28,753 nt of DNA from CAJBIL01 sp044359525 (GTDB lineage: Bacteria; Pseudomonadota; Gammaproteobacteria; Burkholderiales; Rhodocyclaceae). The notes beneath the pieces were generated by a model that saw nothing but the letters and a program-made list of their open reading frames with translations, had not been told where the DNA came from and ran no database searches. The translations under genes were made by a program, and so were the position numbers. Position 1 is the first letter of the stretch; every line of letters starts with the position of its first letter. Shown piece after piece: positions 7,330 to 17,571 of the stretch. The stretch lies in assembly GCA_044359525.1 (NCBI GenBank), contig JBIKLY010000042.1, forward strand, positions 1 to 28,753, given 5' to 3'.

Positions 7330-8493
7330 TCAAGCGCCGCCTCGCTGCCCTGCTTGGATGGTCCGATAGAGTTCGGCCATCCTGCCGGCCAGCCGCTCGT
7401 CGGACCACTCGTTGGCGAATTCACGCCCGTCGCGAGCCAGACGCTGCTGCAAATCCCGGTCTCGCAAAACCTTTAGCATCTCCAGCGCGAATGCTGACGG
7501 ATCGTCGTCAGGCACCAGCGCGCCACGCCGGGCACCAAGAATGTCGATGGTTCCCATCGCGGCCAGTGCCACTACCGGCAAGCCGGCGGCCATGGCCTCA
7601 AGCAGCACCAGGCCTTGTGTTTCAGTGCGTGAAGCAAAGGTAAAGACATCGGCGGCAGCATAGCAATCTGGCAACTCATTCCGCCGGTTGAGATAACCAA
7701 GAAACTGCACACTCTCGCTCAGGCGACGGCTCACCACCGAATCCCGCAAGGCGCTCAGCGCGGGGCCTTCACCGGCAATCACCAACAACAGATCAGGCAG
7801 CGATTTGCGTGCCAGATCGACTGCATCGAGCAGAAACTCGATATTTTTCTCATGGGCAACACGACCGACATAGAGCGCCACCGGGCGTGCCTGGTCGATG
7901 CCGTGCTGCGCACGGAAAACCTCACGCCCGTAGCCAGCCTGGCGCCCGACCGGAATGCCGGTTGGCAGGATATGCAACGGGGTCTTGACGCCATACTCGG
8001 ACAAGCGCCGGTGGATAGCCTGCGACGGAACGATTACCGCATGCAAATCATTACACTGCGCTCGGGAAAAGCGGCGCGCGAGGCCGCGCAACCAGCCCGA
8101 GGGCGCAAAGGGCGCATAGTGCTGCAGGTATTCCTCGAATAAGGTGTGATAGGTCGCGATCACCGGCAGTCCGGCACGGCGTGCCGCACGATGGCCAACG
8201 TAGTGTGCAAGAAAAGGTGTTTGTACATGGATCAGATCACAACCGCGGGCCACTGCGGCGTCAACCGCCGATCGCATCGCACCCCAGCGCATCAGCCGGT
8301 CCTCCGGGTCACGCGGCACCTGGCGTGCCGACACCCGGCTGACCCAGGACTCACGGCAGCCACTACCGTAATCCGGTGCAACCAGACTGACCTCAACGCC
8401 ACAGGCAGCCAAGGTTTCACGGTAAGTTTGAATCGCGGTAGACACACCATTGACGCGCGGAAAATAGACATCAGAAATCATCAGAACTCGCAA
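7330..8493 (-). CDS. GT4-family glycosyltransferase, probable Agt-type diacylglycerol glycosyltransferase
   Basis: A 387-residue GT-B fold retaining glycosyltransferase. The N-terminal acceptor half begins RVLMISDVYFPRVNGVST, with the glycine-rich NG turn typical of GT4. The C-terminal nucleotide-sugar half carries YVGRVAHEKN and the EX7E-type block SRTETQGLVLLEAMAAGLP. No membrane segment is evident, so peripheral membrane attachment is likely. The start is probably TTG at 8491-8493: a perfect AAGGAGG (8501-8507) sits seven bases before it, whereas the in-frame ATG at 8479-8481 is poorly spaced. With TTG, the gene overlaps the end of the metallophosphoesterase gene by 13 bases. In lipid remodelling systems Agt glycosylates diacylglycerol released by PlcP; the pairing here suggests that role. 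Other GT4 acceptors remain possible. Confidence 0.88.
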   Translation of the reverse strand: MRVLMISDVYFPRVNGVSTAIQTYRETLAACGVEVSLVAPDYGSGCRESWVSRVSARQVPRDPEDRLMRWGAMRSAVDAAVARGCDLIHVQTPFLAHYVGHRAARRAGLPVIATYHTLFEEYLQHYAPFAPSGWLRGLARRFSRAQCNDLHAVIVPSQAIHRRLSEYGVKTPLHILPTGIPVGRQAGYGREVFRAQHGIDQARPVALYVGRVAHEKNIEFLLDAVDLARKSLPDLLLVIAGEGPALSALRDSVVSRRLSESVQFLGYLNRRNELPDCYAAADVFTFASRTETQGLVLLEAMAAGLPVVALAAMGTIDILGARRGALVPDDDPSAFALEMLKVLRDRDLQQRLARDGREFANEWSDERLAGRMAELYRTIQAGQRGGA

Positions 8494-9266
8494 AGCATTT
8501 CCTCCTTTTTCTGTTCGAGGCCAATCCGCTCGGCACTGCCCCAGGCAACCAGCTCAAGCGAGCCATTGGTGTGCTCAACTACCGCAGTGCAGCTGTCGAC
8601 CCAGTCACCGCAATTGACGTAAGTAAGCCCGCCGACCTCGCGAATTACCGCGCAATGGATGTGGCCACAAATGATTCCATCAAGGCCGCGCTGACGCACG
8701 CTGTGGATCGCCGAATCTTCAAAATCGAAGACAAATTGCAGTGCTGTCTTGACACGCCGTTTGGCAAAACCGGCCAACGACCAGTAACCGGCCATGCCCA
8801 GTCGGCGCCGTACCCAGGAAAGCATGCCGTTAAGCCGGACAAGCAGATCGTAGGCAACATCACCCAGCACGGCGACCCAACGATGATGGCGGGTGATCTG
8901 ATCGAATTCGTCACCGTGCAGGAGAAGAAAACGGCGGCCGTCAGCAAGTTGATGCACATACTCGGACACCACCTCGATGTCGCCGAAGGCAACGCCTACG
9001 TACTCACGCAATGCCTCGTCGTGATTGCCCGGGATGAATACCACCCGCTCACCGCGTCGAGCCCGACGCAGCAGTTTCTGCACGAAGGTGTTCTGTTCGG
9101 ATGTCCAGTGGATGCCGCGACTCATCGACCAGAAGTCAATGATGTCACCAATCAGAAAGAGATTTTCGGCCTCGTACTCACGCAAAAAATCGACCAGAGG
9201 GCCGGCCTGACAGGCACGCGTACCAAGGTGGATGTCGGAGAGAAAAATCGAACGTACCGTAGGCAT
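8481..9266 (-). CDS. LpxH-like metallophosphoesterase, probable PlcP-type phospholipase C
   Basis: About 261 residues of the calcineurin-like superfamily, often auto-named UDP-2,3-diacylglucosamine diphosphatase. The metal ligands are complete: SDIHLG (D11, H13), GDIID (D41), GNHDE (N81, H82), LLHGDEFD (H117) and CGHIH (H202, H204). True LpxH enzymes have GNRD where this protein has GNHD, and the GDWVDSCTAVVEH block near the C-terminus resembles PlcP relatives; both comparisons are from memory. PlcP splits phospholipid head groups to leave diacylglycerol. The next gene is a GT4 glycosyltransferase with overlapping ends, the classic plcP-agt arrangement. Start uncertain: ATG at 9266 or 9275, or GTG at 9287, none with a clear ribosome site. 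No convincing Pho box was found upstream; a TTGACA (9310-9315, minus) could be a -35 box. Confidence 0.88.
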   Translation of the reverse strand: MPTVRSIFLSDIHLGTRACQAGPLVDFLREYEAENLFLIGDIIDFWSMSRGIHWTSEQNTFVQKLLRRARRGERVVFIPGNHDEALREYVGVAFGDIEVVSEYVHQLADGRRFLLLHGDEFDQITRHHRWVAVLGDVAYDLLVRLNGMLSWVRRRLGMAGYWSLAGFAKRRVKTALQFVFDFEDSAIHSVRQRGLDGIICGHIHCAVIREVGGLTYVNCGDWVDSCTAVVEHTNGSLELVAWGSAERIGLEQKKEEMLCEF

Positions 9267-9320
9267 GCAGCCCATGCTGAGCGCCACGTGTTACAGGCAC
9301 ATTAAATGTTGTCAAGAACC

Positions 9321-10142
9321 TCAGGGCGAATTGACGGCATGCCAGACGGCTAATACATCGCGTGTTGCAGCAACATCGTGCACACGCAGGATGCTGGCAC
9401 CGTGCTGCACTGCCAGCAGGGCTGCGGCAAGGCTGGCCGGCAAACGGTCTGCCACCGTACGGCCGGTGACGGCACCGAGCATCGATTTGCGCGAAATACC
9501 CGCGAGCACCGGCAGACCTTCTGCCGACAGTTTCGGCAAATAGCGCAAGAGTTGCAGATTGTGTTCAACCGCCTTGCCAAAACCAAAACCCGGATCAAGC
9601 ACCAGACGATTACGGCTGATCCCGCCAGCGACCGCAGCCAGCACTCTGGCACCCAAAAAATCACGCACGTCGGCCACAACATCAACGTACCGGGGTTGCT
9701 GCTGCATCGTCAGCGGCTCGCCCTGCATATGCATCAAGCACAGCGCACAGTCGCTATCCGCTACTGCCTCCAGTGCACCCGGCATGCGCAACGCGTAGAT
9801 ATCGTTGATCATGGACGCGCCATGCGTAATCGCCGCACGCATGACTTCGGGTTTATAGGTATCGACCGAAACCGGAACACCGCAATTCTTGAGCACCTCA
9901 AGCACCGGCAGCAGCCGGCGAAGCTCCTCATCCAGCGGCGTCGGGATAGCACCCGGACGCGATGATTCTGCGCCGAGGTCGAGCAGATCGGCGCCCGCTT
10001 CGATCTGTACGCGGGCATGCGCAATGGCGCGTGCCGTGTCGGACGCCAACCCGTCGCCGGAGAAAGAATCCGGCGTCAGGTTGACGATGCCCATGATCAG
10101 CGGGCGATCGAGCGACAGTTCAAATTTTCCGCAACGGAGCAT
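9321..10142 (-). CDS. folP: Dihydropteroate synthase FolP
   Basis: FolP condenses p-aminobenzoate with dihydropterin pyrophosphate in folate synthesis and is the target of sulfonamides. The 273-residue protein has all signatures: MGIVNLTPDSFSGDG near the N-terminus, DLGAESSRPGA, the phosphate-binding LVLDPGFGFGK and GISRKSML. I chose ATG at 10140-10142; two TTG codons directly upstream (10143-10148) are in frame and GAAGGGGG lies just before them, so a TTG start is possible. It lies downstream of ftsH, as in many proteobacteria, but a hairpin terminator separates the two genes. The stop is followed after roughly 55 bases by the metallophosphoesterase gene rather than glmM. Confidence 0.97.
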   Translation of the reverse strand: MLRCGKFELSLDRPLIMGIVNLTPDSFSGDGLASDTARAIAHARVQIEAGADLLDLGAESSRPGAIPTPLDEELRRLLPVLEVLKNCGVPVSVDTYKPEVMRAAITHGASMINDIYALRMPGALEAVADSDCALCLMHMQGEPLTMQQQPRYVDVVADVRDFLGARVLAAVAGGISRNRLVLDPGFGFGKAVEHNLQLLRYLPKLSAEGLPVLAGISRKSMLGAVTGRTVADRLPASLAAALLAVQHGASILRVHDVAATRDVLAVWHAVNSP

Positions 10143-10169
10143 CAACAACGGCCCCCTTCAGGAAGACGT

Positions 10170-10199
10170 AAAAAAACCGGGGGAGCATGCTTCCCCCGG
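10170..10199 (-). terminator. Intrinsic terminator after ftsH
   Basis: On the minus strand CCGGGGG (10193-10199) pairs with CCCCCGG (10177-10183), extended by GC pairs around AAGCATGCT, and is followed by seven T residues (10176-10170). It is a strong rho-independent terminator shape, 28 bases downstream of the ftsH stop and about 28 bases upstream of folP. Confidence 0.88.
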
Positions 10200-10227
10200 C
10201 CCGGTTCGCGCTACCCAACGTTTCAGG

Positions 10228-12111
10228 TCAGGCCGGTGCAGTCGCGTTCGGCGCCGCATCCGGCGTATTGTTATCCGGCGTGCTGTCGGTTCGCGACTGA
10301 GGCTGTTTTGGCGGGCGTGGCGGCTTGCCATCCATGATGTCCTTGATCTGATCGGCATCAATGGTTTCCCACTCCATCAGCGCACTGGTCATCGCTTCGA
10401 CCTTGTCACGATTTTCTTCGAGCAGCTTACGCGCCAGCGCATACTGTTCGTCGATGATACGACGAATCTCGGCGTCAACTTTCTGCATGGTAACTTCAGA
10501 CATGTTCTTGTGCGTCGTTACCGAACGGCCAAGAAAAACCTCGCCTTCGTTTTCCCCATAAACCATCGGACCGAGGGCGTCGGACATACCGTAACGCGTG
10601 ACCATATCGCGGGCAATGCTGGTGGCCCGTTCGAAGTCGTTGGAGGCACCGGTAGACACATTGCCGACAAATAACTCTTCGGCAACCCGGCCACCAAACA
10701 ACATTGAAATTTGTGCCAGCATCTGGTCACGATAAAGACTGAAGCGATCCATCTCCGGCAGTGACCAGGTCACGCCAAGCGCCCGGCCGCGCGGAATAAC
10801 GCTGACTTTGTGCACCGGATCACAGCCTGGCAGTAAGGAACCGATGATGGCATGCCCGGATTCGTGATACGCCGTCTTGCGCTTGTCTTCCGGGGTGATC
10901 ACCATCGAGCGGCGTTCGGCACCCATGAAAATCTTGTCCTTGGCTTTCTCGAAATCGTCCATATCGACCAGTCGCTTGCTGGCACGCGCGGCAAACAGCG
11001 CGGCTTCGTTCACCAGGTTGGCAAGGTCCGCACCGGACATACCCGGCGTACCACGTGCGAGGATGTCGGCCTTGACGTCGGGCGACAGCGGCACCTTGCG
11101 CATATGCACGATGAGAATCTGCTCACGGCCACGGATATCAGGCAGCGGCACGACGACCTGACGGTCGAAACGACCCGGACGCATCAGCGCCGGATCAAGC
11201 ACGTCGGGGCGGTTGGTCGCGGCAATGACGATAACGCCGACACTGCCTTCAAAACCATCCATCTCGACCAGCATCTGGTTCAGTGTCTGCTCGCGTTCAT
11301 CATTGCCACCGCCGAGACCAGCACCACGCTGACGACCGACGGCATCCAGCTCGTCGATGAAGATAATGCAGGGCGCGTGCTTCTTGGCGTTCTCAAACAT
11401 ATCGCGCACGCGCGCTGCGCCGACACCGACAAACATTTCGACGAAATCAGAACCGGAAATCGAGAAGAAAGGAACCTTGGCTTCGCCGGCAATCGCCTTG
11501 GCGAGCAGCGTTTTACCAGTACCCGGATTGCCGACCAGCAGCACACCCTTCGGGATGCGCCCGCCAAGCTTCTGGAATTTTGTCGGGTCGCGCAGGAAGT
11601 CGACCAGTTCGGAGACTTCTTCTTTCGCTTCGTCGCAACCGGCGACGTCAGCAAAGGTAATGCTGTTGGTCGACTCGTCAAGCAGACGCGCCTTGCTCTT
11701 GCCGAACGAGAAGGCGCCACCGCGACCGCCGCCCTGCATCTGGCGCATGAAGAATACCCAGACGCCTATCAGCAGCAACATCGGGAACCAGCTGACGAAG
11801 AGGCTCATCAGGAAGGATTGCTCTTCTTCCGGCTTGGCTTCGATCTTGACGCCGTACTTGAGCAGATCGGAAACCATCCACAAATCGGGGGGTGCGTAGG
11901 AGGTGAGCTTCTTGCCTTCGGCGGTCGTCGCTTTGAGTACACGCCCTTCGATCAACACCTTGGCGATATGTCCTTGCTTCACTTCTTCCAGGAACTGCGA
12001 ATACTCCATCGCAGACTGGGGCGCCTGACGACCGTTGAACTGGTTGAAAACAGTCATCAATACCAGACCGATAACCAGCCAGACCGCCAGATTCTTGAAC
12101 ATGTTATTCAA
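10228..12111 (-). CDS. ftsH: ATP-dependent zinc metalloprotease FtsH
   Basis: FtsH is the inner-membrane AAA protease that degrades unassembled membrane proteins and regulators such as LpxC and sigma32. The 627-residue protein has a first membrane helix at about 8-24, a periplasmic part, a second helix at about 104-122, Walker A GNPGTGKT (194-201), Walker B IIFIDELD (249-256), the pore motif FVGVG, the second region of homology ATNRPDVLDPALMRPGRFDR, and the zinc site HESGH (416-420). The start is probably TTG at 12109-12111, with GAGGTG five bases upstream; it gives MNNMFKN, matching the MNN-start usual in betaproteobacterial FtsH. The ATG at 12102 is the alternative. The C-terminal tail (from about 600) is proline and asparagine rich. 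rlmE lies 110 bases upstream. Confidence 0.97.
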   Translation of the reverse strand: MNNMFKNLAVWLVIGLVLMTVFNQFNGRQAPQSAMEYSQFLEEVKQGHIAKVLIEGRVLKATTAEGKKLTSYAPPDLWMVSDLLKYGVKIEAKPEEEQSFLMSLFVSWFPMLLLIGVWVFFMRQMQGGGRGGAFSFGKSKARLLDESTNSITFADVAGCDEAKEEVSELVDFLRDPTKFQKLGGRIPKGVLLVGNPGTGKTLLAKAIAGEAKVPFFSISGSDFVEMFVGVGAARVRDMFENAKKHAPCIIFIDELDAVGRQRGAGLGGGNDEREQTLNQMLVEMDGFEGSVGVIVIAATNRPDVLDPALMRPGRFDRQVVVPLPDIRGREQILIVHMRKVPLSPDVKADILARGTPGMSGADLANLVNEAALFAARASKRLVDMDDFEKAKDKIFMGAERRSMVITPEDKRKTAYHESGHAIIGSLLPGCDPVHKVSVIPRGRALGVTWSLPEMDRFSLYRDQMLAQISMLFGGRVAEELFVGNVSTGASNDFERATSIARDMVTRYGMSDALGPMVYGENEGEVFLGRSVTTHKNMSEVTMQKVDAEIRRIIDEQYALARKLLEENRDKVEAMTSALMEWETIDADQIKDIMDGKPPRPPKQPQSRTDSTPDNNTPDAAPNATAPA

Positions 12112-12221
12112 TGCTGCACCTCATCATCGTTGCAAACCCGGGAAGCCCCCGGCACTGCATGAACTTGCTGCGAACCGCAATTGTAAACCGTTTCTTGCCT
12201 GGCAACCCAAGCCTTGCGCAA

Positions 12222-12842
12222 TCAGCTCTTCAAACCCTTGCCAAGTAGATAAACCTCCGGGCTGCGATCCCGCGATGCATCGGGCTTGCGGGAAGACACG
12301 GTCTTGAAGGTCTTTCTCATTTCCTGCATGAATTCAGTAAAACCAACACCCTGAAAGACTTTGACCAGAAAAGCGCCATCAGGTTTCAGCCAGTTGCGGG
12401 AAAACTCAAGGCCCAACTCGGCCAGATGAATGATCCGCGCCTGATCGGAGACGGGCACACCAGACATATTGGGGGCCATATCGGAAAGCACAAGGGCGAC
12501 CTTCTCGCCGGCCAGCATATTTTCCAGCTGCAGAAGAACCGCTTCGTCACGAAAATCGCCCTGGATGAAATCGACGCCACGCAGCGGGTCCATCTCCAGC
12601 AGATCAAGCGCGATAGTTCGCCCTTTGCCTTTCATGCGCTCGGCAACCACCTGCGACCAACCACCGGGCGTTGCGCCAAGGTCGACCACCGCTTCACCGG
12701 GGCGAATCAGCTTATCCTTGTCGTCAATTTCCATCAGTTTGAACGAGGCGCGCGAACGATAACCCTCAGCCTTGGCGCGCTGCACATAATGATCGTTAAC
12801 GTGCTCGCGCAACCAATCATTACTGGATCTGGTTCGTTTCAT
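12222..12842 (-). CDS. rlmE: 23S rRNA (uridine-2'-O)-methyltransferase RlmE (FtsJ/RrmJ)
   Basis: RlmE methylates the 2'-O of U2552 in the A-loop of 23S rRNA, a late step of large-subunit assembly. The 206-residue length matches the family. Visible motifs are the SAM-binding VVDLGATPGGWSQV (about 48-61), VLSDMAPNMSG with the catalytic Asp, FLVKVFQG with the catalytic Lys, and a C-terminal RDRSPEVYLL with the catalytic Glu; with the N-terminal RSRASFKL lysine these make the K-D-K-E tetrad. The ATG is at 12840-12842. It is divergent from yhbY with only 44 bases between, an arrangement shared with other proteobacteria, where both act on the large ribosomal subunit. Confidence 0.97.
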   Translation of the reverse strand: MKRTRSSNDWLREHVNDHYVQRAKAEGYRSRASFKLMEIDDKDKLIRPGEAVVDLGATPGGWSQVVAERMKGKGRTIALDLLEMDPLRGVDFIQGDFRDEAVLLQLENMLAGEKVALVLSDMAPNMSGVPVSDQARIIHLAELGLEFSRNWLKPDGAFLVKVFQGVGFTEFMQEMRKTFKTVSSRKPDASRDRSPEVYLLGKGLKS

Positions 12843-12886
12843 GGCATGAAATTCTGTAAAATGCGTTCTTTGAAAAGGTTTACTTC

Positions 12887-13240
12887 ATGCTTAACATTAC
12901 CACTGACGAGCGCCGCGCCCTGCGTGCCCGCGCCCATGCACTGAAACCCGTCGTTTCGATCAGCCAGAATGGCCTGTCCGAATCGGTGTTAAATGAGATC
13001 AACGCCAGCCTCGCCAAGCACGAGCTGATCAAGATCCGTGTCTATAACGATGACCGGGAAGTGCGCGAACAGTATTTCACCGCCCTCTGTGAGCAGCTCG
13101 GTGCCGCACCGGTGCAGCATATCGGCAAACTACTGGTGATCTGGCGCCCGTTACCGGAAGGTCAGGCCGACAAAACCCGCCGCACCCGTGCCGAACCGCG
13201 TCGCACGAAACGCAGCTTCCAGGGCGGCACACCAGGCTGA
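12887..13240 (+). CDS. yhbY: CRS1/YhbY-type RNA-binding protein, ribosome assembly factor
   Basis: A 117-residue protein with the CRM fold from residue about 2 to 97. The family is linked to pre-50S particles. Visible conserved parts are RRALRARAHALKPVVSISQNGL (read across residues 9-30) and a GxxG-like IGKLLVIWRP segment near 87-96. The last 20 residues are Arg/Thr rich and probably contact RNA. ATG at 12887 follows AAAAGG at a spacing of about nine bases. It is divergent from rlmE. A hairpin of a dispersed-repeat type lies downstream. Confidence 0.95.
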   Translation: MLNITTDERRALRARAHALKPVVSISQNGLSESVLNEINASLAKHELIKIRVYNDDREVREQYFTALCEQLGAAPVQHIGKLLVIWRPLPEGQADKTRRTRAEPRRTKRSFQGGTPG

Positions 13241-13251
13241 GCCAACCGCGT

Positions 13252-13278
13252 GGTGCAATGCGCTGCGCTTATTGCACC
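13252..13278. repeat. REP-like palindrome between yhbY and the DUF4149 gene
   Basis: GGTGCAAT (13252-13259) and ATTGCACC (13271-13278) form a perfect 8-bp inverted repeat around an 11-base GC-rich loop. The loop (GCGCTGCGCTT) and following CACCCTACC-like bases resemble the widespread palindromic repeat family with GGTGC...GCACCCTAC ends; this resemblance is from memory. There is no T-run on either strand. It lies in the 81-base gap between convergent genes and may also help end transcription. Confidence 0.6.
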
Positions 13279-13321
13279 CAACCTGTTTGCACCCTACCTA
13301 TCGCGCCGGGACAGACTTCGC

Positions 13322-13786
13322 CTACTTCAGGCCGCGCCCCGCACCGATGACAACCAGCAATCCGAGCACACTCTGCAGCAGATAGAGAATGCTCGCGATG
13401 CCGTGCCAGGTAACAAAACGGTCGCGCACGATGCTCTCCATCACTTCACGCGGCAAGGCATCGGCCTTGAGTTGCGCAAGTATCGGATGAATGCCGAACT
13501 GGCTGGCCGCCGTCAGGCCCAACATCAACAACAATAGCCAGAAGCTCCAGCGCCTGAGCGCCGCGCGACCGATGCGCAGCAACATGAATATCAGCAGATA
13601 CGCAGCACAACCCAGACCAATCCAGCCAATCAGGATAAACAGCTTGCCCGCCAGCATGGCCGCCAAGTGTCGGTCGGCCAAGGTCGCGAACAAGGTCGGC
13701 GCGACGATATAGCCGATCGTCCACAAACCACCGACCCACAGGGTCAACGTTGCAAAGTAGAGCGCATCGGAGAGTCGTCGCAACAT
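13322..13786 (-). CDS. DUF4149 (TMEM205-like) four-helix membrane protein
   Basis: A 154-residue integral membrane protein with about four hydrophobic helices: around residues 7-30, 44-70, 80-100 and 128-148. The helix-1 motif LTLWVGGLWTIGYIVAPTLFATL is typical of DUF4149, a family without established function. It starts 14 bases after the greA stop on the same strand, so it is probably cotranscribed with greA. AGGGCGG about 10 bases before the ATG is the likely ribosome site. The placement next to greA and yhbY is common in betaproteobacteria. Confidence 0.9.
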   Translation of the reverse strand: MLRRLSDALYFATLTLWVGGLWTIGYIVAPTLFATLADRHLAAMLAGKLFILIGWIGLGCAAYLLIFMLLRIGRAALRRWSFWLLLLMLGLTAASQFGIHPILAQLKADALPREVMESIVRDRFVTWHGIASILYLLQSVLGLLVVIGAGRGLK

Positions 13787-13800
13787 CGGTTTATGCCGCC

Positions 13801-14277
13801 CTATTCGTAACGAACGTCGAGCACTTCGTATTCACGCAGCCCGCCCGGCGCCTGCACCTGGGCGATGTCGCCGGCAAACTTGCCGATCAGTGCTCGAGCG
13901 ATCGGCGAGTTGATCGAAATCTTGCCGGCCTTGATGTCAGCCTCGTCCTCGCCGACGATCTGGTAGCTCACCTGCGTGCCGGACTCCTGATCCTCAAGAT
14001 CAAGCGTCGCCCCGAAAACACAACGCCCATCGGCATCGAGCAACTTTGGGTCAATGATCTGGGCGTGCGACAGCTTGCCCTCAACCTCCTGAATGCGGCC
14101 CTCGACAAAGCCCTGGCGCTCCTTGGCGGCATCGTATTCGGCATTTTCGGAAAGGTCACCGTGCGAACGCGCTTCTGCAATGGCAGCGATCACCGACGGC
14201 CGCTCAACCGCTTTAAGTTGCTGCAGTTCGGCGCGAAGTTTTTCGGCGCCCTTAACGGTCAGAGGTACTTTGCTCAT
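13801..14277 (-). CDS. greA: Transcription elongation factor GreA
   Basis: GreA rescues backtracked RNA polymerase by stimulating transcript cleavage. The 158-residue length is standard. The N-terminal coiled coil (residues about 1-75) contains the tip acidic residues in HGDLSENAEYDAAKERQ (39-55), and the C-terminal globular domain includes GTQVSYQIVGEDEADIKAGKISINSPIARAL, the usual FKBP-like half. ATG at 14275-14277 has only a weak GAG upstream. A hairpin terminator separates it from carB, so greA may rely on readthrough or a promoter in the 84-base gap. Confidence 0.97.
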   Translation of the reverse strand: MSKVPLTVKGAEKLRAELQQLKAVERPSVIAAIAEARSHGDLSENAEYDAAKERQGFVEGRIQEVEGKLSHAQIIDPKLLDADGRCVFGATLDLEDQESGTQVSYQIVGEDEADIKAGKISINSPIARALIGKFAGDIAQVQAPGGLREYEVLDVRYE

Positions 14278-14304
14278 GATCTTTACTCACTTCGTTTGCT
14301 ACCA

Positions 14305-14346
14305 AAGCAAAACCGCCGGCACCCGAAAATCAGGTGTTACCGGCGG
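14305..14346 (-). terminator. Intrinsic terminator after carB
   Basis: On the minus strand CCGCCGG (14340-14346) pairs with CCGGCGG (14313-14319), with inner CACC/GGTG pairing, then TTTTGCTTT (down to about 14304). It begins about 16 bases after the carB stop. Confidence 0.8.
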
Positions 14347-14361
14347 CCCATGGAATTTAAA

Positions 14362-17568
<3,207 letters not shown>

Positions 17569-17571
17569 GAG

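Noticed and set aside
6576..7424. 282-codon minus-strand frame opposite the H1-like gene
   Set aside because: Its Val/Leu/Ala/Gly-rich middle is the reverse of the Lys/Ala repeat, and the plus-strand gene has the ribosome site, promoter and terminator.
9288..9345. Pho box upstream of the plcP-like gene
   Set aside because: Only a single CTGTAAC-like half-site was seen and no second half at 11-base spacing.
10852..12162. 436-codon plus-strand frame opposite ftsH
   Set aside because: Antisense to a certain ftsH; no domain, low-complexity His/Gln-rich translation.
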